DNA of 64,000 nt from Annona cherimola. Lineage: Eukaryota > Streptophyta > Magnoliopsida > Magnoliales > Annonaceae. A program made the translations under genes and the position numbers. Position 1 is the first letter of the stretch. Each line of letters starts with the position of its first letter. The notes beneath the pieces are model-generated. The model did no database searches, had not been told where the DNA came from, and saw only the letters and a program-made list of their open reading frames with translations. The stretch is from assembly GCA_030490835.1 (NCBI GenBank), contig CM059975.1, positions 37,542,133 to 37,606,132 on the forward strand. The letters run 5' to 3'. Below are positions 22,797 to 33,842 of the stretch, piece by piece.

Positions 22797-22970
22797 ATGG
22801 TTATGTATGCCACAATCCTTCAAGCAGCAAAAAACATTAGTAAAACTGATGCTGCCCATATTATTGCATGGGGATTCACAGGACAGCTAAAAGCGTGGTG
22901 GGATTTTCAGGTAAAAACTGAAACGCAGCAAAAAATATTAAAAGATGTAGACCCAATAAACACATTAATT
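22797..22970 (+). pseudogene. Inverted pararetrovirus coat-protein N-terminal fragment
   Basis: Plus-strand sequence reads AAKNISKTDAAHIIAWGFTG and LKAWWDFQVKTETQQKIL. This is the central coat/gag-type region of caulimovirids (GFTGQLK-WWD), which should lie just upstream of the minus-strand coat block but is in the opposite orientation. It ends at the 24-bp boundary repeat. Confidence 0.75.
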
Positions 22971-23226
22971 AGACTCTCAGAGCACATCAAAGATGTGGTG
23001 GAGGTGTACGTATGGGTCGATAACTAGAGTTTTCAACTGGTAGTAATGAATGAAGAAGTCCCCTTGGCTGCGTGGGGAAGCGCACCTAGTGGCGAGGAAA
23101 ATCACACTCGCAATGCAGGCGGCAGCTGCAGCCATGGCCGCTAAGCTCCAACCCACCCGCCTGCCTTGCCTCCCTCCATCCTCGCACACTCCTCCTTCCA
23201 GGCCGTACGTTTTTGGCTGAGTGGAA

Positions 23227-24160
23227 ATGCCACTAAAGGAGGCTGAGTTATTGGCCGACAAACTACAAACACTGGAGCTCAGAGAAGGCTTGAATAGGAA
23301 AGTTGATCCAGGAGGACGACCTTCTTTGCTGTGTTTCTTGTGGACGTCGAAGAAATATAACTACGAGGTTTTCCAAACAACAATGAAGAAGATTTGGAAG
23401 GCACAAGGAAAATTCTCGTTTGAGGATTTGGGGGAAAATTTATACATCATTTATTTTGAACTACAACAAGATAAAAAAAAATATCTTGGATGGCCACCTG
23501 TGGCTGTATGACAGGCAAATCATCGTTTTCAAGGATGTGGAGAGATTATTGCTAATATCGCGTATTGCTCTCTTTCAAACCCTAATCCGGATCCACATTA
23601 AGAATTTTCCCCCTTTTATCGAAAAAGTTGTTCTAGGGAATCTGATAGCGAAATCTTTTGATGGCGGAGGGGGAAACTAATGAAACAAATAAAGTTCTCG
23701 GAATCAGAGTTACAATGGACATGAGGAAACAGTTAAGGAGAGATATCTTTATCAGAGATATAATGTTGGGAAAAAATGGGTAGAGTTCTAGTATGAGAAG
23801 CTTTCAATATTCTGCTATTGGTGCGGGATAATGGGCCATCATTATGAGGAATGTCTTGACATTTCAGATGAAGGGAAAAAGAAATTGGAGTTGCAAATAC
23901 CATATGGTAACCAATTGAGAGTTGGTCCAAAAACGATAGGTCTGACAAGGGTTAAGTGGGGATGGGAAGAAGGTCGAGTTAAGAAAATACTTAATTGGAA
24001 TCAATGATGGGGTGGAGAGGGGAAAGATAAAGACAACAGGGGAGGGACAGAAGCAATTATCTGAGGGAACTAAAAGAGGGGAAATGGAGGGGGTAGGAAA
24101 GGAGAAAAGGGCTGAGGAAATGCTCTACATACTGGGTGGAGAGATGGTAATCAATGTGTG
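23227..24160 (+). pseudogene. LINE ORF1 protein (DUF4283 and zinc knuckle), broken
   Basis: The start MPLKEAELLADKLQ leads into a DUF4283-like RNA-binding module (NYEVFQTTMKKIWKAQG, FEDLGENLYIIYF, then in another frame LYDRQIIVFKD and SRIALFQTLIRIHI, to about 23,680). A CX2CX4HX4C knuckle follows at about 23,820-23,862 (CYWCGIMGHHYEEC). Frameshifts occur near 23,490 and 23,690, with later stops. Such proteins package LINE RNA. Confidence 0.8.
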
Positions 24161-24719
24161 AGGGGGCAAGGGCAATCTACAAACAGAGGAGGAGAAGATA
24201 CTAGTTTGGTTACTTTAGAGGGAGGAGTTACTTGCTCCATAGGAAGAAATTTGAAGGCAGTGAAAGAAAGAGCAAAGGAGTCATAGGAAGGTCAACTAGC
24301 GGCAAAAAGTATAGGTCAAACAAAAAGGATTGAGGTTGTCCAAGAAAATGTAAATATGGCTAGTGACTCAAAGTAAGATAGGACATGCAGTGGGAAGGAG
24401 GAAGAAATGGACTCTATAATACAAACAAAAAAAAAGGTGAGGGGGACAATAATATAGGGATGGAATAGTGGAAGGAAGGAAAGGTATTAGAAGGAGGTGG
24501 AAACATATGCCAAGGGGTGGACCTTTTAGTTGTCGAGACAGTTGTAGTGATTTGGATGGAGCTGAGGAGGCAGGTGCAAAATATATGGTTGAAGAAATAG
24601 CTGACGATGAAGGTTGTAGTGGGAGGAGTAAAAAAAGAGGAAAGGAATGGAGATGATGAAAGATGTTAATGAGAAACAGGCAGCTGAGGGCAATGCTCAG
24701 CCCTACTGAACATAATGTC

Positions 24720-25110
24720 GGTTATGGTATGGAATTGTCGTGGGCTTGGGAATCCACGGATAATTCGAGATCTTCTTAAGATTATCAGGAAGCAAGATCC
24801 CATGGTGATTTTTATCATTGAAACAAAAAGAAGGATGTAAGAAATGGAAGTTATAAGAAGAAGGACCAAGTTTGCTAGCTGTTTTTCTATGGACATCATG
24901 GATAGGAGGGGTGGTCTTGCTTTAATTTGGCATAAGGATGTCAAATAAAATATTTAATCTAACTCCAAGTATCATGTGGATGCAAATATAGAGTGCAATA
25001 ATGGGAAGATAGGAGATTAATAGGATTCTATGGTCATCCTGAAGTATCAAGAAGGGTGGACAGTTGGAAATTATTGGAACATCTTAAGATTCAATCAGAA
25101 GGGGGATTTT
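24720..25110 (+). pseudogene. LINE ORF2 endonuclease fragment
   Basis: The sequence VMVWNCRGLGNPRIIRDLLKII and MVIFIIETKRRM is the N-terminus of plant L1 AP-endonuclease (W/MNCRGLG...LxETK). The continuation GGLALIWHKDV also fits. Several stops follow and the domain ends at about 25,110. Confidence 0.85.
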
Positions 25111-25425
25111 AGGGTGGGTTGAGATAGGCTAAAAAAATGTCAAGTAAAACTTTTCAAAAAAAAAATTTCTTATTATAATTATCATATTTTTTAATAAAAA
25201 AATGATCATATTTTTAATTATTTTTTCCTTTTCTTATATAAACTACCTTACTTTTGAATCATTTCCATACAACTACTCATACAACTAAGCTATCTATTTT
25301 AACCTTAGTCTCTTTACCTCTAATTATTACTCATATCATATCACATCATTTTACATCAATTTGACAACTTTTATCTCAAAAAATTTTTGATAAAAAAGTT
25401 TTACCCACAGCCAAACACACACTTA
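25110..25425. mobile_element. MITE-like element, unit 1
   Basis: Ends pair imperfectly (TAGGGTGGGTTGAG... and the complement of ...CAGCCAAACACACACTTA). The interior carries TTATATAAACTACC, CAACTAC and CTATCTATTTTAACC motifs shared with units 2 and 3 downstream. No coding capacity. Confidence 0.5.
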
Positions 25426-25815
25426 ATGTGTGTTTTTTAATTGCAATGAGTGTTTGTTAAAAAATAAAATTTTTCACATAAATTTTTTTCTTCTAAAACC
25501 TTCCACTCTCTACAACTACTTTATTTTTAATTTTTTCTTCATATATTCCTATACAAATTACCCTATTTTTCAATCATTTCTACACAACTACCATACAATT
25601 AACTTATCTATTTTAATTTTATTTTCTTTATTCTTTATCATTATCCCGACCATATTATATTATTTTTCACATTTCAAAAACTTTTATACTAAAAATTTTT
25701 CATTGAAAGTTTATTACTTATCAAAAATGGTAGTTGTGTGAAAATGATTGAAAAATATGGTTATTATATAGAAAAAACAATAAAAAAATAAAGTAGTTGT
25801 GAAGATTGAAAAACT
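25426..25815. mobile_element. Foldback MITE, unit 2
   Basis: The first half (CTACAACTACTTTATTTTTAA... CCCTATTTTTCAATCATTTC) is the inverted complement of the second half (GAAAATGATTGAAAAATATGG... AATAAAGTAGTTGTG, 25,735-25,805), giving long arms. Same family as units 1 and 3. Confidence 0.6.
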
Positions 25816-26260
25816 TTTAGGGCGTGTTTCACTTCACATAAAGTTGTCAAATCAAAACTTTTCAATTTAAAACTTTTCAATCTCTATAATTGCTTTATTT
25901 TTTAATTATTTGTCATATCTTTGTATATAACTATCATACTTTTCAATCATTTCTATACAACTATCCATATAATTAAACCATTTATTTTGACTTCTCATCG
26001 TTACCCCTAACATTCCATATCATTTTTTCCATTTCAAAATCTTTTACACCAAAAATTTTCATCCAAAAGTTTTTAAAACTTTTCGAGCTCTACAATTACC
26101 TTATTTTTTAGTTATTCTTCACATCTTCTTATATAACTACCCCACTTTTGAATCGTTTTTATACAACTATCAATATAATTAAACTATCTATTTTTGCTTC
26201 TCATCATTACCCCTAACATATTATATCATTTTCTCTTATTTAAAAAATGATTGAAAAATA

Positions 26261-29068
26261 GGATAATTGTAGTGTTATTAGAACTTGACTGAAGTAGTTG
26301 GTCGGACCGGTCCAACTGGGAACCGGTCCTGTGTTTGGTTCAACTACACCCGGTTCTGACTTAATCAACTGAACCGTCAAAACCGAATAAACTGCGGTCG
26401 TACTAGCATTAGTTATTGAACCTTGTTGGGTCGATTCAGTTGAAAAATTGAAAGTAGGGCATGAACTAGGCAGTAAAAATGAAAAGTGGAAAATCGGCTT
26501 TAGCGCTTTGGGTAAAAAAATGTAAGCATGCAAAAAACCAAAGTTCGTGCCTCGATTTTCTTTCTCCCCCCAAATCACAGTCGTGTCTTGCCCGTCACCC
26601 CAGTGTTATCAAAATCGGATCGGACTGGCCAGTCAAACTGGTCCTAGATCCGGTTCGTTTATGATTGGTTCGGTTTAACCCTTTAGAACCGCTTGAACCG
26701 CTTGAACCACAGTTGAACCGTTGCCTCCGGTCGGATCGCTTCTAACCGGCTCGATGGAGATATTAAAAAAAACCAAATCAGATATTATACAGCCTCTGCC
26801 CCGATTTCTCAGTTCTCGCTTCCCTCTTCCGATCTTATTTTCGTCCCCCCCCCCCAAAACTCAAAGTCTAGCATTGTTGCAGTATTGCTTTCCAAACTTC
26901 CACCACCAAAGCGAGCCCTGCTCTCGGCGATACTCCTCCATCTTCTTCATCTCCGATTTGCTCCTCTACAATCTGGTAGATCGATTTCCTTCTACACAGA
27001 TCACAAGTCGGTGATATGAAGTAGAGTTGCAAAAATCGCCATTATCGTCGCCGCTCAAGCCTACTGCCCTACCTTACCTCCTTTGAGCCAAGAAGATGCC
27101 AGCACCCCTGCATCCACCATTTACGCTATGCTCAAGCCCCAAGCTCCTCTCCTCGCCGATCGCAACTACTGCCCTACTCTACCTCCTCAACACTCATGCC
27201 AACACCCCCGATCGACTTCAACCAGCTGGTCAACCCTTTTCCCCGTCATTTCTCCCGAAACCCAATTCCCTTCTCTCTTCCTTTTTTTTGCAGATTCCCT
27301 TCTCCCTCTCCTTTTTTTGTGGTCCACTAATGCCATTTTTCATTTGAAATGGAAGGTCGAAAGTCTGAAATAGTTGTCTTGTGCCGTATGCAATAGATAT
27401 ACTTGTTTTTGGATCTTTGATTGGACGAATGGCTATTTTGTTGGTGGGATTTTTCACCTCACCTATTCATTGCCTTAAGCTGCTCTCAAAGCCTCTAGAC
27501 TCTCCATTTGGCATCTCCTTCTAATTTTAATTTTCTAACCACAACGGTAAATTTTTGTTACCTTGTCCATCACTGGTCAACAACATCATTTTTTTAATAA
27601 AAAAGGTAATGCATAATATTAATATTTGTTGCATAGTGCAAACCTCATTTATTTGTTGAGTGCATTTTCTAAATTCTACAATTATAGTATCCGATAATAG
27701 ATATTCATTGTAGTTTATATTGTTATTCATTTGTGTATTTGAGAAAATATTATTGATCGCATAATTATGTAAGTTACAAAATTTTTATTGCACTTCATTA
27801 TACCATGCTAGGTAGTATTTGTTCATCATTGTTGATTGCAAGATTCAAGGCTTATTACATTTGAGGTTAGCCAATTTAGTTGATTTTTAAATTTAATATG
27901 TTATATTCGTGCTTGCTGCTTAGTTAACTGATTTTTAAAATTTTCTATTAATTTAATTTGCATGTTTTATTGTGATGATTAAAGTCTAATACATAGATTT
28001 AAGAATTATGAACATATAATTTTTTTCAATATACAATTAAGTAAAAATAATTATATATTTATGACATCATAAATGTGTCATGCTGACATCATCGGTTTAA
28101 ACCGGTTTGATCCAGACTAGTTCATTTACTAGTTCAATCACCGGTTCGGTTTTAATAACATTGATCACCCGCCTTCGTCAGCTCTTGCCACCCATTCTTC
28201 TCTATAATTGGCGATTTCAAACTCAACAGCAACATCTACTCCGACAGTTCGACCCCTTGGCCCGCGGTATTCACGTTCGCTCTTGCCGCCTCATTTGTTC
28301 TCCATACCTGTGAAGTTCAAGCTCGATTGACGATATTCGTCTGGCATCTGCTTCGTGCCTCCATTTTCTTTCTTGCCCCCAAATCCTGTTAGCAATTTCA
28401 AGCTCGAAAGTAACATCTACTCCGGGACTCCGACCCCCTGGCCCCTGGCCCCTGCTATTCGGGTCCCACTCCCGCCACCTCATTTCTTCTCCATACTAGT
28501 CAAGTTCGAGCTCGATCAACGGTATTCATCCAGCATCTACTTCAGCAACCTCCTTATTGCTTGTTGCCTGCTCTCGTCCAGCATTATCTGCTCCCTAGTG
28601 CCTCTCTTGTTCAGCGTTGTCTCCACATCGCATGTTGCCTCCCTACTGCCTCCTTGGCGTGATTTTCCCTTCACCCTACTACCTCTCTACAACTCAAAAA
28701 GTTGGTGTTACTCTCCCATCTAGCCGTGTGACTGCTTCCAGTGCTTCGTCCAATATTTAGGTCTATTAACATAATTAATTTTTTTTCTAATTAAACATGA
28801 TGCTTATTTAATGGTTCTTGAAAATTTTCTATTAATTTTTTCTTTCATGTTTTATTATGATGCTTAAAGTCTAATATAAAGATTTAGGAGTTATGGATAT
28901 ATAATTTTACCAATATATAATTAATTAGAGATTTACGACATCATAAATACATCAAGCTGACATAACCGGTTCAAACCGGTTTGCTTAACTGGTCGAACTA
29001 GTTTGAACCAGACTAGTTCCTTTACTGGTTTGATCACCGATTCGTTTTGAGAACATTGGATAATTGTA
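26261..29068. mobile_element. CCGGTTT-rich DNA transposon (outer), 10-11 bp TSD
   Basis: The element 26271-29057 is flanked by GGATAATTGT (26261-26270) and GGATAATTGT(A) (29058-29068). The ends are imperfect inverted repeats (AGTGTTATTAGAAC; complement of the right end AATGTTCTCAAAAC). Both subterminal regions are full of AACCGGTT/GGTCCGGTC motifs. It contains an internal near-duplicate of about 160 bp (28,200-28,350 and 28,375-28,530). No transposase motif was seen, so it is non-autonomous. The 10-11 bp duplication would fit a Mutator-like element, but the termini resemble CAGTGTT-type hAT elements. The superfamily is open. Confidence 0.6.
26602..28160. mobile_element. Nested copy of the same DNA transposon family (inner)
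   Basis: Begins CAGTGTTATCAAAATCGG and ends CCGGTTCGGTTTTAATAACATTG, forming about 17-bp imperfect inverted repeats. The flanks share TCACCC (left GTCACCC, right ATCACCC), a decayed TSD. Its last roughly 280 bp (27,880-28,160) closely resemble the last roughly 290 bp of the outer element (28,765-29,057), so it is a second copy inserted into the first. ORFs inside show no domain. Confidence 0.6.
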
Positions 29069-29162
29069 CAGGAAGATATAAAGAAATAATTAAAAATATA
29101 GTAATTGTGAATAGTGAAATATTTTAGATTGAAAAATTTTATGTGTTGCCAAACATGACCTA

Positions 29163-30735
29163 GATTGAAATTTTTTTATGATAATGGTTTGCCACGTCAC
29201 CTCCTCTTATCTTTTTCACAGCTGTTGCTAATTGCCATTTTTGTTCATTTATTATCAAACCTTTAAGCTCCATAATACCTTTACTCGTCATGGTCATAGA
29301 TGGGAAGGGAATTCTAAAAATAAGAAAAATATGTTAAGAAAATGTCATGGTCATAGATGGGAAGGGAATTCTAAAAATATGAAAATATGTTAAGAAAATA
29401 ATGATTGGGCAGAGAAGATAATGATAAAATAGATGAATGACGTAAAAAGTGCGAAGAATATAAATTTAGCTTCTATGAAATTCATATTTATTGTAGCCAT
29501 TTCCTTTTTTATAAAAGAAACTTACGATTTTGAAAAGTGTAAGTGCAATGTGATATGATAGAAGTAAAGTATGAATAAATAGAATAGTTATCAAAAAAAT
29601 GTATGAGGAGAGTTGGAAAATTTGCTTCCCTCCCTACCCTTGTTACCAAAAGATGCCTTAATATGTTGATATTTGTAAAAAAATCTACTTCATCTATTAT
29701 ATTTAGCATCATTTATATTAAATCTTATATTAATTTGGATAGTATCACTATAAATGGGCCCATCTACAATTGTATAAAATTAATTCAATAAATAGGTTAA
29801 TGGTAAATATCAGTTTTAAAGTAATATATTAAGTATCTAAACCATCTAAAATATTGTTATTATTATACAGATAAATGATTTTATAAATTATCATTGCATA
29901 TTTTTTAATGAATAATATTATTACATATTAATATTCATATGAATGGATTTAAGTATTTTTCTAATTTATACACAAATATATCTATTTTTATGCAAATGTG
30001 ATCCATGCACATATTTGATTAGAAAGAAACTTGATCTCTTAGTTAAACAAAATGCAATGAAAACTTTTTCCCAATTTCATTGATCCAGATTAATCTCTAC
30101 CCTTGATCCTTGCTTAATTTAAAAAATGAAAATAAATAAATATTAACCTGGATGTTGATAATTAATGGCTTGGATTACTTGATGAAGGCTTCCCCTTCTT
30201 TCTCTCTCTCTCTCCATTCTTCATCTAAGAAGGGTCACACTCCTTACTTATAATTTCCAAAAAATCCCAACAATAGTGTAGAATTTTCCACCTCAATTAC
30301 ACAATTTTTATATTTATTTGTTTTAATTATTTATTTTCGTTAGTAGGGTGCTATTTGCACTCTTCTAGAAATTGGAATTTTACTTCTAAACCTATATGGC
30401 AGGTGCATTGCTGTATTTTTTAATTCATAGTTTGAACCACTTTCTTGTTATTTATTATGTACTCCTAAGTTGCTGAAATTTGCAATGTCACACCCGATTT
30501 ATTGTAAAACATCAAAATACCCCTTTTGCTTCAAAACCTTCCCAAATTGATAATAATGACATACACAAATATATTCTATATATTAATAGCAAAATTCAAA
30601 TATTTGAAACATGTATTATTATATAAAAATTTGTAAAAGATAGTTATTATATACTTATTATACATGCAGGTTCGTAAAAGTATAAATTTTCTTCTAAATT
30701 TATTTAAAACAAGGGGTTCACAAACTAAGTCATTT
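29163..30735. other. AT-rich non-coding stretch
   Basis: No gene recognised. A 56-bp tandem duplication (GGTCATAGATGGGAAGGGAA, 29,290 and 29,347) and a short (TC)n run near 30,200 are the only structure. 29,920-29,990 is the inverted complement of sequence at 41,125-41,195. Confidence 0.5.
29288..29400. repeat. Two-copy tandem repeat, period about 56 bp
   Basis: GTCATGGTCATAGATGGGAA followed by GGGAATTCTAAAAATA is repeated in tandem with one or two changes. Confidence 0.8.
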
Positions 30736-30737
30736 TT

Positions 30738-31105
30738 GACCTCACAGCAGTAGCTTCTGCTTTCAGTAGTGCTGCAGTAGCCTCTGCCTCCCGTTTTATA
30801 TTTACACGGACTGCGCATATCATTTTTAACTACCACATTGAATAGCCTTATTGCTTGACGCAGAACTGACATTGCCAAATCATGCTTCCGATTGTGCACA
30901 TGATCATATTCATGTACTATATATTTAAAACTAAAAGTATCTAAAATAATATATTCATTCATATTATCTTAAATAAAATTGTAAATATGTTAGTTATTAA
31001 AAATTATTTTTAAAAGTTTTGTATTAATAGTAGTTGTAAATCAATATTTATAATTTTTTAGATATGATTTTCATTTTAAAAACAAACGTTTATGGGAAGA
31101 AATTG
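30738..31105. repeat. Dispersed repeat, copy 1
   Basis: This stretch (from GCAGTAGCTTCTGCTTTCAG through ATATGATTTTCATTTTAAAA) is similar over about 370 bp to 43,160-43,540 in the same orientation, including CATCATGCTTCCGATTGTG-like sequence and TAAAATTGTAAATAT. Element type unknown. Confidence 0.75.
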
Positions 31106-31812
31106 AATATATATCCCTTTCTATTTAAACTAATTGAATTTGTTATGGTAAACACATTGAATTATTAGGCAATAAGTTAAATTATATTTGGTTAATGAAT
31201 TATGAATTAATCTTTAAAATTTTTTTCATAAATCATGTAAAATAAGATGGTTTTAAGAATAAATAAATCAACATATAAAATTTCCGAGCATGTACATTCA
31301 AATGTAAAGTAGTAATTGAAATAAATATTTAAAACCTTTTAAATATATTAACATTAAAAAATCATACAAGATCGATTTCACTAGTAAAATAAAATGCTTC
31401 AAGAATAAATCAAACAAATCAATATATGAAATTTTAAAGCCTATATATATAGGTATAAGGTAGTGAATAAAGTAGCAACAACGCTTATGCTATCTTTAGT
31501 ACAACATTTGGCATTCACAGGGGCAACGTTAATGAGCAGTGATGGTAGCAGTCACTCTATTTTTTTATGGGAGTGTCCCCGATAAGGAAAATGGAAATAT
31601 TATTAGAGATTTGTTTAAACGTTATATGAAAATTTTAGAATGTCTTAGGACATGATTGTAACACTAGTTAAGATGCTTGTAAAATAAAAGGGTAATAATT
31701 AAAATATGTACATAATCTTGATGAAAAATCTAAGCTCATGATATTATAAATTTCTTGCAAAAAATAATTATACATATCTACATCTTTCTGTTAATTTTAT
31801 AAGGACTCCAAT
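31106..31812. other. AT-rich spacer
   Basis: Nothing recognisable beyond AT-rich low complexity. Confidence 0.4.
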
Positions 31813-31816
31813 CCTA

Positions 31817-32150
31817 TGTACACCCTCCATGCAACCCAGTGTACTACACCCATTTTTTTTGAAAATTTTTTTACACAATTATTACTCTAAGTGTATTTAA
31901 CATGTGTATTGATTTTTACCATTTTTGAAGTTTTTAGATATTTTTTCAGAATTTTTAAAATTAGTGGCATTTTAGTTATTTTAAATTATTAAAAATGCCA
32001 TTAATTTTTAAAAATCCGAATAAATAATTAAAAATATCCAAAAATGGTAAAAATGAGTATATATATTAAATACACTTAGATTAACAGTTTCATAAATTTT
32101 TTTTTTAAAAATAGGTATATGCACCCGCTCAATGCTCTCGCGAGCATAGA
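31817..32150. mobile_element. Foldback MITE (family member 1)
   Basis: Two arms of about 130 bp pair around a short loop near 31,985. TAAGTGTATTTAACATGTG and ATTTTTACCATTTTTG on the left match the complement of CAAAAATGGTAAAAATGAGT and TTAAATACACTTAGATTAAC on the right. The loop flanks read GTGGCATTTT and AAAATGCCAT. A close relative lies at 44,425-44,795. Confidence 0.75.
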
Positions 32151-32179
32151 ATAGAGTTTCATTTTATGAGGGCACTTCT

Positions 32180-33794
32180 TGTTGGAAACATGTGGAAAAT
32201 AAGCCAAGTTTATGTTTTGATGATTAACAAATCAATTTGAGTAAGTTTTGATTACTAACATGTTTGTGGAGATGATTAAAGGCTATAAAAATGAAGAAAA
32301 TGAAGCATGACAAGACAAGTCGATTTCCAAGTCGACTCAGGCATCGACTTAGGCCAAGTCGATCCCCAAGTCGACTCCAGCGGCAACTTCAAAACATCAT
32401 TTCCTTCCAGAGTTGAAATCGAGAATCAGAGCTGCCGAAGTCGCATCCCAAGTCGACTCCACTTGCGACTTGAGGTGAAGTCGCAGACCAAGTCTACTCC
32501 AGTAGCGACTTCGAGGCGTCATCTCCTTCCAGAGTTGAAATCGGGGATGAGAGCTGCCGAAGTCGTATCCCAAGTCGACTCCGCATGCAACTTGGGTGAA
32601 ATCGCAGACCAAGTCGACTCCAGCTTTGACTTCAGTGCGGAACTTGCAGATCAAGAAGACTCAGTGCTATATTCAAGTGAAGATAATTGACTTGGATCAA
32701 ATGAAGGATTAAATGAAGACCAAAGCAAGCAGGGTTGCATGAATTCATCATGTTGAATCATAAACCCATACTCGAACATCTTCTATACAAGATACAAGAC
32801 TCAACACATGGAATCAAGTGTTTCAAGATAGAAGAATCATAAAAGAGTTTTAAGTAATACAAAATGGTGGAAGAACAATCAAACATGAAAAAATTCAAGT
32901 AAGCAAGGCATTCCAAAGTATTTCAAGTTCATTAAGCAAGCTGAGGAAGTAAAGTCGCACTTCAAGTCGACTTCACTTGTGGTTTCGGTTAAGTCGAGGA
33001 CTAAGTCGACCCAGACTGAAACTTGAAGAAGTTGTGGAGAGCCGAAGTCGCACCTGAAGCCGACTCCACCTGCGACTTGGGTCGCAACGGTAGAAAATTT
33101 TTCGAACGTTGGCGCATTAAATGCGCGCCACCTACTTCCAAACGTTCGGATTCCCTCGCAAATTATATAAGGCATTCAATATGAACGAGGAGAGTAGCTG
33201 AGAATTCATTGATTGAGCATAACTCCCATCTCTAAGAGCTTTAAGTGATCAAGCCAACATTTAGAAAAAGAACTTTGCTTTCAAACTGCCAAGAGCTGCT
33301 TGCTGAATCTTTAAGCCTACACTACAAGTTCTTCTCTGCGCCAAATCTGCCTCTACACACCAGTAACATGTAGAAACTTTCTTTCATTTTTTTATTGTAT
33401 CGAACTTGATTTAGTTCGGGTAACTAAGATCAAGTGTAAGCAAAGTAATGTGTGATTGGAGTGGAACTCGTCATGCCGTGAATTGTTGATGCCCCCAAGA
33501 GCTGGAATCTAGAAGAGAGTAGTGACTCTAATTGTATTTGTGAAATACATACTGGAACCCAATTCACAAGAGGTGTGAGCTTTGAAGAGTAGAGTAGGGA
33601 AGGTTGCTCGAACCACTATAAAATCTTGCTAGTTGATTTTTATTTCTGCTCTCTACACTATATTGCTTTCCATTTGTTTCTTCATAAAGGGGACTAGATA
33701 AATTCAGGGTAAAGTTTCTGTTTAAGTTTTAAAATTTTAAATACCCAATTCACCCCTTCCCTCTTGGGTAATTGTCATTAACTCGGGACCAACA
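32180..33794 (+). repeat. Copia 5' LTR
   Basis: Begins TGTTGGAAACATGTG and ends GGGACCAACA. It holds a GTCGACT-rich array (about 32,315-32,660 and 32,950-33,085) and a TATA box (TATATAA, 33164-33170) in TCGCAAATTATATAAGGC, with the transcript start expected about 30 nt downstream. Confidence 0.95.
32315..33085 (+). repeat. GTCGAC/GCGACTT array in the copia LTR
   Basis: Alternating short blocks such as AAGTCGACTCC and GCGACTTG recur about every 25-40 bp, many forming small palindromes. The same array is present in the 3' LTR (39,230-39,985), the solo LTR (52,870-53,690) and the minus-strand LTR (56,650-57,420). It lies upstream of the TATA box, so it is probably part of U3. Confidence 0.85.
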
Positions 33795-33796
33795 AG

Positions 33797-33808
33797 TGGT
33801 ATCAGAGC
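33797..33808 (+). promoter_or_regulatory. Copia primer-binding site (tRNA-Met)
   Basis: TGGTATCAGAGC begins two bases after the 5' LTR and is complementary to the 3' end of initiator tRNA-Met. Confidence 0.95.
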
Positions 33809-33842
33809 AGGTCTTTGAGTTTTACCAAATAAATCTTTTGAT

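Larger units (their letters stand above)
13624..22994 (-). mobile_element. Endogenous pararetrovirus locus (Caulimoviridae), rearranged
   Basis: Viral sequence runs from about 13648 to 22970 and is bounded by the same 24 bp on both sides (13624-13647 and 22971-22994), like a long target duplication. Protein motifs show movement protein, coat-type zinc knuckle, aspartic protease, reverse transcriptase, RNase H and a further ORF, plus a tRNA-Met primer-binding site and a promoter. No LTRs belong to it. Blocks in order: plus-strand fragment 13648-14112; minus-strand block 14113-21056 (promoter end through PBS); a duplicated coat piece 21048-21295; minus-strand coat-knuckle-protease block 21300-22795; and a plus-strand coat piece 22797-22970. 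A 2.5-kb solo LTR interrupts it. Frameshifts, an in-frame stop and a deletion from coat into RT make it defective as it stands. The genus is uncertain. The polyprotein-plus-downstream-ORF layout would suit a florendovirus-like or petuvirus-like group. Confidence 0.88.
22995..25115 (+). mobile_element. L1-type LINE, truncated in ORF2
   Basis: A degenerate non-LTR retrotransposon. 22995-23220 is a GC-rich leader-like stretch. ORF1 spans 23227-24,160 and the start of ORF2 24,727-25,100. The sequence stops at a MITE around 25,110, so reverse transcriptase is absent. This is unusual, since LINE copies normally lose their 5' end. It suggests later deletion or rearrangement. The 24-bp repeat at the virus boundary may place the virus insertion in its 5' flank. 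Confidence 0.75.
25818..29162. mobile_element. MITE, unit 3, split by a nested DNA transposon
   Basis: Left terminus TAGGGCGTGTTTCACTTCAC (25,818) pairs with the complement of the right terminus, ...AAACATGACCTA (29,150-29,162). The body contains the same CAACTACC, TTTCAATCATTTC and CTATCTATTTT repeats. A 2.8-kb element (26,271-29,057) interrupts it, with GGATAATTGT on both sides. Confidence 0.55.

Noticed and set aside
27083..27373. Pro/Ser-rich ORFs in the CCGG-rich transposon
   Set aside because: No domain, several frames open together, inside a non-autonomous element.
30576..30962. 128-codon minus-strand ORF
   Set aside because: It lies in a dispersed repeat whose second copy (43,157-43,545) does not keep the frame.
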